A program made the position numbers and the translations under genes. Source: Bondarzewia mesenterica (Eukaryota; Basidiomycota; Agaricomycetes; Russulales; Bondarzewiaceae). From it: a stretch of 43,138 nucleotides of DNA. The stretch is from positions 1-43,138 of the forward strand of contig SGPL01000282.1 in the NCBI GenBank assembly GCA_004802705.1. Reading direction: 5' to 3'. The notes beneath the pieces are model-generated. The model was not told where the DNA came from. It did not search any database and was given only the letters and a program-made list of their open reading frames with translations. Of this stretch, positions 8,850-18,899 are shown piece after piece. Within the stretch, counting starts at the first letter, position 1, and the number at the start of each line of letters is the position of its first letter.

Positions 8850-11800
8850 GTGTGTAGAATCAATTTTTTTTCACAAAAAATAAACTGAAGACTAAATTTT
8901 CTATCTAAATAAAAAATAGTCTCTTTGCCTCTAAGATGCCTCAGTGGATATATTAGTTACATTACAACCAGTCACATATTTGGCTGAGATAAATCTATAT
9001 AAACAAGTTGCCTATGTAGTATGACTTGTAGACTATTATGCAACATACTCGATATACCTCTCATTTATTTTAAAAGAAATTTGAGTACATGACCACACTA
9101 GAGTGACAGTTTAATTATACTACTAAATATATTATTAACTGCTTTCTTGCCTTCATTCACATAGCAAATGGTATCCACTATATAAATGTGATATAGTGAT
9201 AAACTATTCATTTCTATTTTATAACAAAGTAAATAGTAGCAATCTGATAATAAATCCTTTCACATAGTAAAATTGCTTAAATATACAATTGAGGGTAATG
9301 CAGCCATCTTTTTATTTAAGCCTTTTTAGGCTAAAATAGCTTTGATTTAGTATGATGTGATTGATCAATATAAATATTAGATCTCAACAAATTTTCAACA
9401 ATTTTATATGGCTACATTGCCTTTCTTTGTTTATTAGAATATTTTTAATGTACGAGTGAATTTGTTACCAGATTATTGCCATTTAATTTGTTACAAAATA
9501 GCAATGAATATGGTATTACTATATCATACCCACATGTAGGCCTCCATTTGCCATGTCATCAGTGTGTCTTTAACTTATTACCTTCTAACTTCTCTCTGTC
9601 AATCTTCCTCCAACTAACGTTAGATAACAATAATAGTCATTGAGTGTTCCTCATGCATACCATTATATCTGCATCTACTGCAGCTCTCATTCCACCTAAA
9701 TCACCTTCACCTCATTTTACAGAGCTGGCTTTCATCATAAATATAGTCTCAGTTGATCAATAACATGATCATGTTCAGGTTTGACAGTCATTGGGCATTA
9801 GATTACCATACAACATTCAGAATCTAAGGTATTATAAATAGCTCAGCTTGCACTGGACATACCAAGTGCACTCTTTTATTAGTTCATAAGTTGCTTTTAT
9901 TGTCTTATTAATATTTCTCTACTCATTTATTAAGAGCAGAAAAAAAAGCTCTAAGATTTAGCTCTGCCTCCCCTAGCCACTATCATAGCTAATCTGTTTC
10001 CATAATTTGTCATAGTCTACTCAATGGCCAAAAAGGCCTCATCATTATAACTATGCATAGGCTCACTATTGCATACTAGCCACCCATTTTTGCTGGAACT
10101 ATTATTGCTAGTATTTTTAAAAATAGTGATGAAAAGAGAAGGAAAGGGAAGAAATACAGTCATGGCTATGAGGTTGCAGGCACTGTGGTAGTATGCATGT
10201 AGAAATTTTTGAAGGGCTGTATCAGCATCGATGGATCATGATGTGATATGATGTGGAGTTTTTTGTGTAGAGAATAGAGAAAAGGCAGTTTATGTGCATC
10301 TAATTATTATTAGTGTTTGTTTCATCTGTGATGGTCACATCCTCTCCAAGTGATACATCATTCCAATAAAATCCTCCAATCCTCCTCAAACAATCATTCT
10401 TATTCCTTATCCCTATTTTCCAATCCATTCTTCTCATACACATCTTTAAAATCTCATATTATCTGTTTCTACAGCTCACCTTATTTAATTCAGCATCTAA
10501 ATAATGCCCATGACATACCCACCATTCATTAAATGTATAGTAAAAATAAGATCATTCATACCAAAATAATGAGTGGCCTCACCCACAGCACTAATTTTTA
10601 TTAAGCCTAATAGTACTATTAAGCATTGTAACTTGAAGGAGAATTCACCCACTCCTACTTCACCTCTTGCACCTCAACAGCCTCTGACTGCCTTGACCAA
10701 ACATTAGATAGTAATTTATCAGAATTCTACCCCCCTTTATTGCTCTGACTAGTGTCACTTGGCTGATCTCGACAACATTTATGCTAGTTATGCATTATCC
10801 ATGCAGACTGGTATGTCCTTAATATAGAATTGTGCTTTACTGAAACATGCAACCTTGTTGAAAAGCTTTTACTACTCATCAATTCACATCATCTATCTAG
10901 TTATAGTGAGTCTTAGTGACTTTATAGGTATATCTGTGATTGCACATAATTTATTGACAAAAAATCTGTATGATGTAGAAGTAAAAAAAAGTCAGTATTC
11001 TTAATAAGGCTGGCTTCAATGACAGCAAGCACCAAAGAGGCTATAATATCTAGTGTTCATTAATTATAAGCTCTTGTCATTCACAAACTGCCCCTAATTA
11101 TAACATAAGTTGCTTGAGTTAATATGGTGAGGAAAATTAGGTGTTCTCAGTAAAGCAAGCATAACAAGCATTAATGTGGCCACAAATCCCTAATGCTCAT
11201 TTCTTTACAGCTCCTGTTAATGTCAAAAATAAGAGATATGAGAGATATCTACTATTATACTAATGATAAAACCCCATGTGTTGTTTATGAGGGCATATCT
11301 GATAGTGTTTTTGAGTGAGCTAGGTCAAAGTAGTTTTTATTCATTAAACCACCATATTTGCCTGATTGGGCTAGAATGCACTAATAGATGTGCTAACAGA
11401 CCACACATCACCTTTTACTTCCTGTACAATGCCTCACACATTCTTAAAATTCTAAAATTATTCTATTACTATGCTATACAAGTACATGAATATAAATGTC
11501 AAATTGAGCAATAAATTCCCACATCTCAGTGGACCTTGAATTCATAGCTCAATATGATCAGGAACTACAACTTCTTTTAAATTGCTTTTTTTTTAATTCT
11601 CTCTTTTTATTCTGCTCTTAAAAGATTAATCTCACCTCACACACTCTATCATATTCAATAGCATAGACAAGCCCATAAGATGGATGTTAGATCAAGTGTA
11701 GGCATTCACTGAATATATGTACAGTAAATACAAGTAAAATCTCATTGGCCATTTATTTTTCCATAGTTAAGCAAAATTGCTGTTGTGCTCTCTGCTCACT

Positions 11801-12430
11801 GTTGGTCAGTTGTATGAGTGTTCAGTGATTACTGACAGGCTTATTGAAGCATGAAAAAATCAAAGTGAATATTGTTCACTGACTGTTGCCATGTCATCAA
11901 CTGTCTTTTACAGTTCATATGCTATAAGATGCTCAGTGGTATGCTAAATGAGTTCACAATGGTCTCTGTGGCAGCAATGCTGATGCCACTGAAAAGTAGC
12001 TACTACAAGCTTACCCACCTTTATATCAATGACAATTTTCCCACTAAGCCTTACTAGCTACTTTAACAGACCTATATGAGAAGGTCATGCAATAATACCT
12101 TCTTGATATACTAACTGTGCAGAAACAAGTATGTTTGCATTTTATTTTATGCTACAAGTTGGCACTGTTAGTCTACTGAGGCCATAACATGGCAAGTTAC
12201 AGTAAAATTGAGCCTAATGAGCAAGCTAAAGGCATTGAGCAGCTGGTGATGCCAATCAGACTTGTACAGGGATGGCAAAGATTGTATGGGTATGATATTG
12301 GGCACTGTAGAGATGTCTTCTAGATGGTTTGAACAGGCATATTTTGTATATACATCATTATTCTCAATGTTCATAATAGAAGCTATTTTATTAATATCAA
12401 CATCTGTCCCTGTCCCCATTGCCATGAACT
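8850..12430. other. Anonymous AT-rich sequence upstream of the TET/JBP relic
   Basis: No gene could be identified. Short open frames (10350-10532, 11263-11514, 11872-12057, 12168-12434 minus, 12262-12444 plus) have no recognisable motif. Because a TET/JBP oxygenase relic begins at about 12440 and these proteins usually have long N-terminal regions, part of 10.6-12.4 kb could be its decayed 5' portion. I cannot show this. Confidence 0.45.
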
Positions 12431-12439
12431 TCACTAGAC

Positions 12440-12935
12440 CCTAAAGTTTAGTCCAAAGGCCTCAGCAAGCTTTGATGGCTGATACACTGACCTTGAATGC
12501 AATCAATAACTTAAGAACTTCTTAGAGTCATTAGCCATCCTGAGCAGCATACTGAGGATCATTCACCCTGAGCAATACTTTACTGAAGTGGAGTGCATCA
12601 ACTTAACTGATAGCCTTTAATGTTCAATAGAGTCTTAGTAATCTCTTAAAAGCTCACCCTACCACACAGAGATGAAAACAGCCATACTGAATGGTATAAT
12701 TTTCTCACTATCATCAGCTCATATGAGAACAGCATTTTTGAGCTCCCTGGTGTGAGAATGTCATTTTAGTATAACTCAGGGACTATGATCACCATCTGCA
12801 GCTAGATGTTAATATATTCCATGCCAAAGGCTGATGATGAGCGAGTGTGCTATACCTTCTTTTATGAGGGATAATGTGCATGAGTAGCTGAAAGTGCGAG
12901 TAAATGGATGGATGGAGTTACTTAGTTATAGTTCA
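12440..12935 (+). pseudogene. TET/JBP-type 2-oxoglutarate/Fe(II) dioxygenase, decayed
   Basis: Following frames across breaks, I read KASASFDG-stop-YTDLECN (about 12455), ILRIIHPEQYFTEVECINL (about 12550), then LPHRDENSHTEWYNFL (12659 on), FELPGVRMSF, YNSGTMITIC, DDERVCYTFF and MRDNVHE-stop-LKVRVNGWME to about 12920. This is the conserved core of the fungal TET/JBP family, enzymes that oxidise 5-methylcytosine or thymine in DNA. The HxD iron motif survives as HRD at 12665-12673, and the 2-oxoglutarate-binding Arg survives in DERVC. At the expected distal iron-binding His the codon is TAT, Tyr (12815-12817), one C-to-T away from His. Three stops and two frameshifts make it a pseudogene. It lies just upstream of, and in the same direction as, a KDZ transposase, as is known for fungal TET/JBP genes carried by KDZ transposons. 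The family call is from memory of motifs; the N-terminus is not defined. Confidence 0.72.
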
Positions 12936-12944
12936 AAAGGAATA

Positions 12945-13080
12945 GGCACTAGCATTGGTGTCGACATCAACATTAGTGTTGACATTAATATTGGCATTAA
13001 TGTTGATGTAGAAATGGGATTTAGACAGAGATTAAGAATGGCAATAGAGACAGAGATGAGACAGAGATAGAGATAGATGT
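12945..13080 (+). repeat. Degenerate simple repeats
   Basis: 12946-13010 is an imperfect six-base periodic tract (GACATC/AACATT/AGTGTT-like words), and 13026-13080 is GA-rich (AGAGACAGAG words). They separate the oxygenase relic from the KDZ gene. A similar six-base tract occurs in the KDZ intron at 15103-15163. Confidence 0.6.
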
Positions 13081-13439
13081 GAATCTATAAGTTAAATTGT
13101 CAATTATACATCTTACATTGAATAAAAGCTAACTTTCCTTCATTAGCAGTGTCGATATCATATTGAAGAAAATTAGAGGTGTGAGGATGAGGAGAAAAGC
13201 TGACATGCATTGAATGAGGTCAAGATAGCAGTAAAGGCTTCATTTGATTTAGCTATTTTTATCCTGCTAGTGATGGCTATTGCACTGATAATGTAGACAG
13301 AGTTGACTTAATTAGAACATATGGCCATTTATTATCACATTTGCTTTTAACTGGCTTTAGAAGGCTTTATAATACCATAGTTAAATAGAGAAGCTTGTTG
13401 CTTATGTTAACTTCCCTCTCATCCCAGCTTATCTCAAAC

Positions 13440-16400
13440 CACTATAGGCTCTGAAAAAAAAAAAGATATGTCGAGCTAAGCATTTAAAGGATCACCTTCA
13501 AAGAAAGAAAGACAAGCCATGGTGTCAAAGTGAAGATAGTCCTTATGCCTAAAGTTCACTCAAGGCCATCTGATTATGCCACCATTTTCAGCCACTCTGA
13601 TGAGGCTGCTCAACCTTCTCCTAAATTTTACCATTCTTATTGATTCTATTCTAATCCCGAGGAATGCAAAAAAAATGAGGAAAGATTAGCTTTTTTTAGA
13701 GGCTAATGACTTAATATGCCTAATATTGCTTTGGTTGTCCTATAAAGTTAAAACAATTCTATCAGAGATTGGCTTCCTCAATGAGGCTAATACCTCCATC
13801 ACCTCTTGCATGCTAAATGTCTAACATCTAACTAGAAATGTTCTAACTACAAGGAGGTTGAAGGCAACTAGAGATTTTAGATTGCTTTAGCTGCTCAATA
13901 TTTTATATAGGATGTTTGTCAGGATGCATATCAATATAGCCCCTTCCACTGAGCAAAAGAGTGAATAGAGTTGTATTTTGCTCCTACTTGGCTCTAGTAA
14001 GTCAGGATTATTCTTTATCTTAGTCATGGTGGAGAGCCCTATCCCTAATATAACTCTCATCCTTTAGCTGATCCTGTGGTCATCCTCAGTGGTGATTGGC
14101 TAGAAGTAGTGTATTTAAAAGGGGAAAAATGGGTGACCTTAAGTGATTACTACTTTTTTTATTCTTGATAATGACCAGAAGTCACCCACAAGCTTTGATA
14201 AAACTAAAAATCTTGTGATGATTATCATCAATTGCTCCAGTGTCTATCAGCTTTATGCTCACCAATGCTAAAGTTCCAACTCTCAGCCTATTGACATTCA
14301 GCTATTTAATCTTAGACTTCATCTAGTGAGCTTTAAGGATCCAAGAACAGCATGTACCTTTCAGGTTTAGGATGATTTCCTAGTTAATAACCTAAAATGC
14401 AATACTACAGCCCTGAACTTTTATAGCAAGCTCCAGTAAGTGACCAGCAGTGTCTTCTCCAACTTTATCCTAGTGAGCTATCACTAAACTTGGTGGTCAC
14501 ATTTACAGCCCATTGATATCCACCTTCCTTTCACTTGCACTCAGAACTATTATCGAGAGCTACTCAGGGTATCTTACCAGTGGTGACACCTCAAGTTCAT
14601 CAAATAGCATGGCTTTAGACATCAGGCTGACTTTGATGTTGATAATGATGAACTCATCCTATTCTATTCAGCTTGTCCTCAGCTTGAAGTTAACATCCTA
14701 GACAACAGATGAGATAATAAAGATCAGTAGAAGTATATGAGAAGCTTTATTATGGATAGAAATTTCTCCACTGAGCACATAAAGATGAAGAACTGTGAGA
14801 TGATGTGGTATTCACTAATAGTACTAGCTACATGGTCACTGATGTGAATTATAAAGAGCACCTAGAGGAGGCTAAAAAATTAAAATATATAAGTCAAAAT
14901 CTACATAGCATACTTATTATCCCTCATTCTCTCAATAGAGATTAACTTATAGCAACCATCAGGTGGTCAACCAGATGAACACCAACTAGCACAATCTAAA
15001 GGCTACTGAGATTAGGGCCACTGCTTATGCCTGATACAGCTGTTTTTGTCTTCATACTATTGTGGACTTTTAGAAAGGTGAGAGATAAGCTGAATATTTT
15101 TCTAGGCCAAAGCTGAAGCTAAAGTTGAAGCTAAAGCCAAGGCCAATGCTGGCCAATGCTAGTACTAATCTTTGATGTCTCTAACCTTGTTCATACAGAT
15201 AAACATGGATTATTCCTTTAGTAGTGCACTGAAGATAATTGACAATCTCCCTCAGGTCTTTATTCTGTATGATGTCATGTGCCAGTATGGTGTACACCTT
15301 TTATGTTGCTTCATTGAGAGTCTCTATCTCACTATGCTTACTAACTTAGAGATTATCAAAGGCATCAGTGTATGGCATATTCACAGCCATCAGGATCAGT
15401 GCTTCTACTGCTTTTACTTTGGATTCATAAAGGGGACTGCTCAAGTCGACAGCATAATTTCAAAGACATTGTGGGCTCCCCTCAGTCAGATCTCTAGTAG
15501 TACATGGGGCATGGCCACCTCTCATCTACAAGCAACTTTAGATGCCCATATAGCTAACTTCAACTGGAAAAAGTAGATTAAAATAAGTAGATTTAAGACC
15601 TCTACATATCTATCAAAGCTTATATTGTCTCTACAGTTTCAGCCATATGCAAGAGATACATCAAGGCATGAGTAGCCTTCGAGGCTCTCAGAAAGCCTTT
15701 TAACTACTAGAATTGACAATAGATTCTCAGCTGGTGAAGCAGTAGGCTGGTCAGGAGCAAAATGCCACAACCTACTGATAAAATCACCTTAGCCTCTTAA
15801 ATATCTATGATGTTCAGAAAGAGAGGAGTAAGTCCTTCTTCCTCAGTGTAAAATTACATATTCATAATATTTGCAGTGCCCAACTAAGCAATATAATAGT
15901 TAAAGCTCACTGAGAGTAAAATCTAAGTAAGTGAGCAAGTTCTTTATAGAAGCACTGCTTAGCTATTCACTAAGATTAAGATATAGGAGACACAGTGAGT
16001 AATCATGTACCATTGCTGTGATATCATTAATAATAAGCAAATGATCAAGGTTATCACTTTTAACCTGAGTAGACTGTCTATCCCAAAATGCCTTAGCCAA
16101 AATCCTCACTGTCCTTAATGAGTCTTAGCATTGGCTTGAAAATAGAATTGCTGCTTTTTAAAGGGATGCTGAAAGATATATGAGCCTAGTCAATGTGGGT
16201 GCTGAGTGAGAAGACATCCTGGCTAACCTCTTTCTTGACTCTAAAACAAATGATGAATACTTCATCTCTGAAGAATTAATAGAAGAAGATGAGGATAACA
16301 TTATTGACACTATCTTAGCTGAAAAGATAGCCATTGCCCTTTCCTCTATGCTCAATCTGATGAGATGCATGAAGTTGGGTCTAGAGGAGATAGCCAAGCA

Positions 16401-17172
16401 AAAGCTAGAGCTATGAAAAGGTCAGATAAATGATGCTCTCTATCATATTTACATCAGCATGGCTAAGTCCTTTCTCTTTCACAGTTCTGTAAGACAGACA
16501 AATAGCCAAAAGAAGAAGACACAGGCTTAAAATGAGGTCTCAATCTTAGAAGGCAATGTGTAAGAGCATTTCTAACTTTATATAATATATCAGTCAGTAA
16601 TGCTTCACTTGGAGGCTAATGTGAACTTATTTATTATGTATAAGGTCATGAAAAAGGAGCACCTCAAGGTCAGTATGATAATCAGAGAACTCAGTTATTT
16701 TAGTCACTGAAAAGAAAGTCTATCATAGATTTGAAATATAGACATTTTTTGGAACACAAAGGATAATGAATAGATAGAGGAATGTGCATGTTCTTTATAT
16801 CTTGTTCATAAATCACACTGACATGCTGCACTATCATCACCTCACTCATACTCTTACTGTCTAACCCACACTATCTTCACTTATTATATGTTCTCACTGC
16901 TCAGCCAATAATCTTACTATCAGCTTAATTTATTGAGTTCATTGACTCTAGGCAAAAGCTTTTAAGGATTGATGACAAGAGTAGACCACTTTGTTGGCAA
17001 ATGAGATGGATTGGATAATATAATGCTTCCTGAGTAAAAGAGATGTGTAAAAATTCCATCTGAACATGATAGATATTAAGAAAAAGCCTAGACATTATGC
17101 CTATACTGTAAGGCAAAAAGGAATATAGGACCAGTTTGCTGTCCAAGCATTAGGGGAGTTTGAAAAGGCCAA
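13440..17172 (+). pseudogene. KDZ (Kyakuja-Dileera-Zisupton) transposase, copy 1, decayed
   Basis: The order of motifs follows the KDZ family. A basic N-terminus (about 13480) is followed by MHINIAPSTEQK (about 13925), then the CxC1-type cysteine cluster region (CINCSSVYQLYAHQC, about 14230, to ALNFYSKL, about 14430). Next come LLRVSYQW, YMRSFIMDRNF (about 14735), a VNQMNTN-type segment (about 14960), MDYSFSSALKIIDNLPQVFI and LYDVMCQYG (about 15207-15295), HIHSHQDQCF (about 15380), then TLWAPLSQISSSTWGM (about 15470). The C-terminal part reads LGLEEIAKQKLEL and NDALYHIY (about 16380-16450), HLKVS, and ends RHYAYT...QALGEFEKAK at about 17170. An intron is inferred at 15085-15198: copy 2 has GTAAGC at the same place, whereas here the donor is ATAAGC, a G-to-A loss. 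Many stops at Gln/Trp/Arg positions and frameshifts show it is dead. KDZ transposases are RNase H-fold enzymes that mobilise large DNA transposons. Confidence 0.85.
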
Positions 17173-17282
17173 AAATTAGAGTACCTAGTTTGAATAAATT
17201 ATCTAACTATTGATAATATCATTATAATACATCTTAACTGAGCCAAAGGTGCTAATACCTTTTAATAACTTGCCCAAAGTGT

Positions 17283-17400
17283 CAAAAATAGAGAGCAGGA
17301 GATAAAAAAAAATAGAAAATAAGAAACAAGAAATAAAAAAATAAAAAAATNGAAAATAGAGAAATGAGAAATAAGAAATAGAGAACAGAAAAAGCAAGGA
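17283..17400 (+). repeat. A-rich low-complexity tract
   Basis: Repeated AGAAATAA / AGAAAATA words, with one N at 17351. It lies between the end of the KDZ transposase and the tandem array. Open frames across it are composition artefacts. Confidence 0.7.
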
Positions 17401-17483
17401 TCTTTTATTGAATGCCCCTTAGTCTAACTAAGAGGGACTATATATAGAGAGTGAGCAGGATAAATACCTTCCTATAAGAACCC

Positions 17484-17880
17484 CAGCTGTACTATTAAAG
17501 ATAAGCAATAGCAAGTGAGCAAAATATTTCATTTTCTACTAAACTGTTAGAGATAGTGCACAGTGAGTAGGTAAAACATAGTTTAAATGCTCAGCTAAAC
17601 CATCAGAGATAGGCAATGGTAAGTAGATAAGGTCCTTATACTTGTTCAGCTGACCCTTGGCTGAACTATCAAAGATGAGCAATGATAAGTGTGTAAGGTC
17701 CCCATACCTACTCAGCTGTCCTTCAGCTGAACTATCAGAGATAAGCAACAGTGAGTAGGTAAGCTCTCTATACTTGTCCAACTGACCCTCAGCCAAACTG
17801 TCAGAGATAAGCAATGGTGAGTGGGCAAGCTCTCAGTATTCTACTTTAAGCTGAACCATCTTGATGCACAGTGAGAAGTA
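17484..17880 (+). repeat. Tandem repeat array downstream of KDZ copy 1 (about 69-bp unit)
   Basis: A core like GCTGAACTATCAGAGATAAG, CAACAGTGAGTAGGTAAG and a linker like TATACTTGTCCAACTGACCC recur about five to six times. The regular units of about 69 bases give a repetitive minus-strand translation (ISDSSAEGQL units of 23 residues at 17539-17814). I treat this as a by-product, not a gene. The same core recurs downstream of KDZ copy 2 at 38490-39060, so the array is part of the transposon. Confidence 0.85.
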
Positions 17881-18110
17881 GCCTAATTATGGGAGATGAG
17901 CTGTATACTCATCAGCTGAGCTCAGCTTTACTATTAATATTGATCAAAAAGCACAGTCAGCCAGAGTGTCATTGATAGTATTAAAGCACTAAATAGGCTC
18001 AAACAATAGAGTAAAAAAGTTGATAGGTGAGTGTAATGCTTTGATATATTGTAATGACTGCATACTAATGCCACTTGCTATACTCTCCTTCCTGTGCATC
18101 AAGATTTAGT
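17881..18110 (+). other. KDZ copy 1 downstream region, homologous to copy 2
   Basis: Around 17910-18010, words such as CAGCTGAGCTCAGCT, CAAAAAGCAC and the AGGCACTGAATAGGC-like stretch match 39097-39190 near copy 2. The transposon's homology therefore extends beyond the tandem array. No gene is visible. Confidence 0.6.
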
Positions 18111-18895
18111 GCTGAAGGCATAGTGGGTAAGCATAATGCCCAATTATGTTAAAATAACAAAGCTTGAGCATAATGAGTAAATGTGCAGCCCCATCATATT
18201 AAAATAATAAAACTGAGGACATGGTGAGTGAGATAATGAGCAAGGGTGTAGATAGAGGCATATAGAAAGTAATGCAGATGCGAGTCTCTAGCTTCTTCTA
18301 TTTTTACTTATTATCCTTTATATTATCAGTAAATCATCGAAGACAGCTAAAAAAATGAGTCTTAGAGGTTGAGGGCATAAACTTGCAGTGTAGTTATTTT
18401 ATAATATATTCATCCTAGTTTCATTAAAGAAGAACTTTTAAAGGTAATGACAATGTGAGAATAAATTTTGATAAGCTTGAAGAAGGGAGATGAGAGATAG
18501 ACCAGAGATAAAATAGCTTTGAATTCCTCCCTGTATGAGATCATGATGATGTCCATCACATCATGAGGCATAAACTTGTCAGAATCATTTAGTGCTTTAA
18601 CTCTTTCTTTTTGGACAAATTGTAGTGATATTTATTGACTGCAATGATCAAACTGTATATAAGCAAATGATGACTGAGTGCTACATTACTTCAAGCACAT
18701 TGCCCTATTGTGTTAGAATGATGAAATAAAGGTGCAATGGGTGAGCGTGATGCCTCACCATTCTAAAGGTGTAGTGGATGAGCATACAGCACTGTTATGT
18801 TGAAATAATAAGGCTATTGTATGATGGGTGAATATGATGCCTTAATGCCCTATTGTATTAAAATAATAAGGTTGAGGCATGTGTTATATTATGAA
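18110..18895 (+). repeat. Two clusters of a second tandem repeat (about 50-bp unit)
   Basis: Units resembling GGCATAGTGGGTAAGCATAA, TGCCC, ATTATGTTAAAATAATAAGG occur at about 18110-18235 and again at about 18690-18895, two to four degenerate units in each cluster. The 450 bases between them hold no recognised feature. I do not see this repeat near KDZ copy 2. Confidence 0.65.
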
Positions 18896-18899
18896 GACC

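Noticed and set aside
15172..15576. 134-codon open frame as a separate gene
   Set aside because: It is the best-preserved exon of the KDZ transposase, not an independent gene; its first codons fall inside the inferred intron.
17539..17814. Repetitive 91-codon minus-strand frame with 23-residue units
   Set aside because: The periodicity is that of the 69-base DNA tandem repeat, which stays open because the unit length is a multiple of three. The related array near 38.7 kb is not open.
17484..17880. CRISPR array
   Set aside because: Units are degenerate throughout, including the spacers, and the genome is eukaryotic; this is a transposon minisatellite.
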